Origin: Deltaproteobacteria bacterium | GTDB lineage: Bacteria > Desulfobacterota > Desulfobacteria > Desulfobacterales > ETH-SRB1 | Length of the DNA stretch: 5,115 nucleotides | Assembly (NCBI GenBank): GCA_019314185.1 | Contig: JAFCZU010000280.1 | Location: 1-5,115, forward strand | Reading direction: 5' to 3' | Part shown: in pieces, positions 4,926-5,115 of the stretch | How the letters are laid out: each line of letters begins with the position of its first letter | Position numbering within the stretch: position 1 is the first letter of the stretch | Notes under the pieces: generated by a model | Told to the model about the DNA's origin: nothing | What the model saw: only the letters and a program-made list of their open reading frames with translations | The model's database searches: none | Position numbers and translations under genes: made by a program

Positions 4926-5115
4926 TCATGAGGGGTCGATTGGAAATCGACTGTCATCTGTAACGGGTTCGCCCTCTTGCTCCTCAATGTATTGTTGAAT
5001 TATTTCATCCGTAATATTACCGGAGCTAACTGCCAAGTACCCGCGTGCCCACAGATGTCTGCCCCAAAACTTCTTTCTCAAATGGGGAAACTCCGATAGC
5101 AACCTACGTGAGCTT
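4926..5115 (-). CDS. tnpA: IS200/IS605-family Y1 transposase TnpA, C-terminal part (start lies beyond window)
   Basis: Sixty-two residues are visible before the TGA at 4926-4928. LRKKFWGRHLWARGYLAVSS is a hallmark segment of IS200-like transposases, and the following helix GNITDEIIQQYIEEQ carries the candidate nucleophilic tyrosine (residue 42 of the fragment) with a glutamine four residues later, as in IS608 TnpA. The upstream HUH metal site is outside the window. The acidic tail (EGEPVTDDSRFPIDPS) is usual for the family. TnpA cuts and rejoins single-stranded DNA at hairpin-bearing ends without target duplication. The visible part is undamaged. A second small palindrome, GTCGATT-GGA-AATCGAC (4935-4951), lies within the coding end and may belong to the element's end structure. 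Whether the element is complete, or carries an accessory tnpB, cannot be judged here. Confidence 0.88.
   Translation of the reverse strand, partial: SSRRLLSEFPHLRKKFWGRHLWARGYLAVSSGNITDEIIQQYIEEQEGEPVTDDSRFPIDPS

Noticed and set aside
4926..5115. REP-associated tyrosine transposase (RAYT) linked to the nearby palindromes
   Set aside because: The segment FWGRHLWARGYLAVSSGNIT and the YIEEQ helix match classical IS200/IS605 TnpA, and the nearby repeats lack the GTAG-headed REP pair arrangement around this gene.

Overview
The window reads as a decaying surface-polysaccharide locus on the minus strand, followed by a repeat-rich stretch that holds a small toxin-antitoxin operon and pieces of mobile elements. 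Moderate GC, many interspersed palindromic repeats and a glycosyltransferase resembling those of PEP-CTERM/exosortase loci suggest a Gram-negative environmental bacterium, perhaps Desulfobacterota, Nitrospirota or a similar lineage. The lineage is an inference and weakly held.

Positions 1-3519, all minus strand, transcribed right to left. An intact family-4 glycosyltransferase (2407-3519) comes first. Next is the wreck of a second glycosyltransferase (about 1780-2228), which carries a 190-bp foldback element flanked by TACTAGTA on both sides, plus frameshifts and an internal deletion. An intact SAM-dependent methyltransferase follows (1098-1757), then a short unassigned reading-frame fragment (960-1097). 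Last is an asparagine-synthase/amidotransferase gene (1-867, running off the window) that has lost two internal segments, one of them frameshifting. Two genes look functional and two are clearly broken.

Positions 3520-4061 hold no gene but contain three palindromic repeat units: a CAGGAT-nonamer inverted repeat with a GC-rich core (3549-3688), a short perfect hairpin (3718-3734), and a nested structure (about 3768-4009) built on a GTAGGGGCGGGTTTA inverted repeat.

Positions 4062-4603, plus strand, hold a ribbon-helix-helix antitoxin and a ParE/RelE-family toxin overlapping by ATGA, with a strong ribosome binding site. A 194-bp miniature element (4605-4798) sits exactly at the toxin stop codon. 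It has 25-bp terminal inverted repeats with one mismatch, an 8-bp target duplication TAGATAAA, and the first codons of an IS1595-type transposase, so it looks like an internally deleted IS1595 derivative. The window ends in the C-terminal part of an IS200/IS605 Y1 transposase on the minus strand (4926 to beyond 5115), followed at its 3' end by a hairpin.

I did not find a new defence or metabolic system. The most informative content is the reconstructable history: two precise small-element insertions with recoverable empty sites, and deletion-biased decay of alternate genes in one sugar-polymer cluster.
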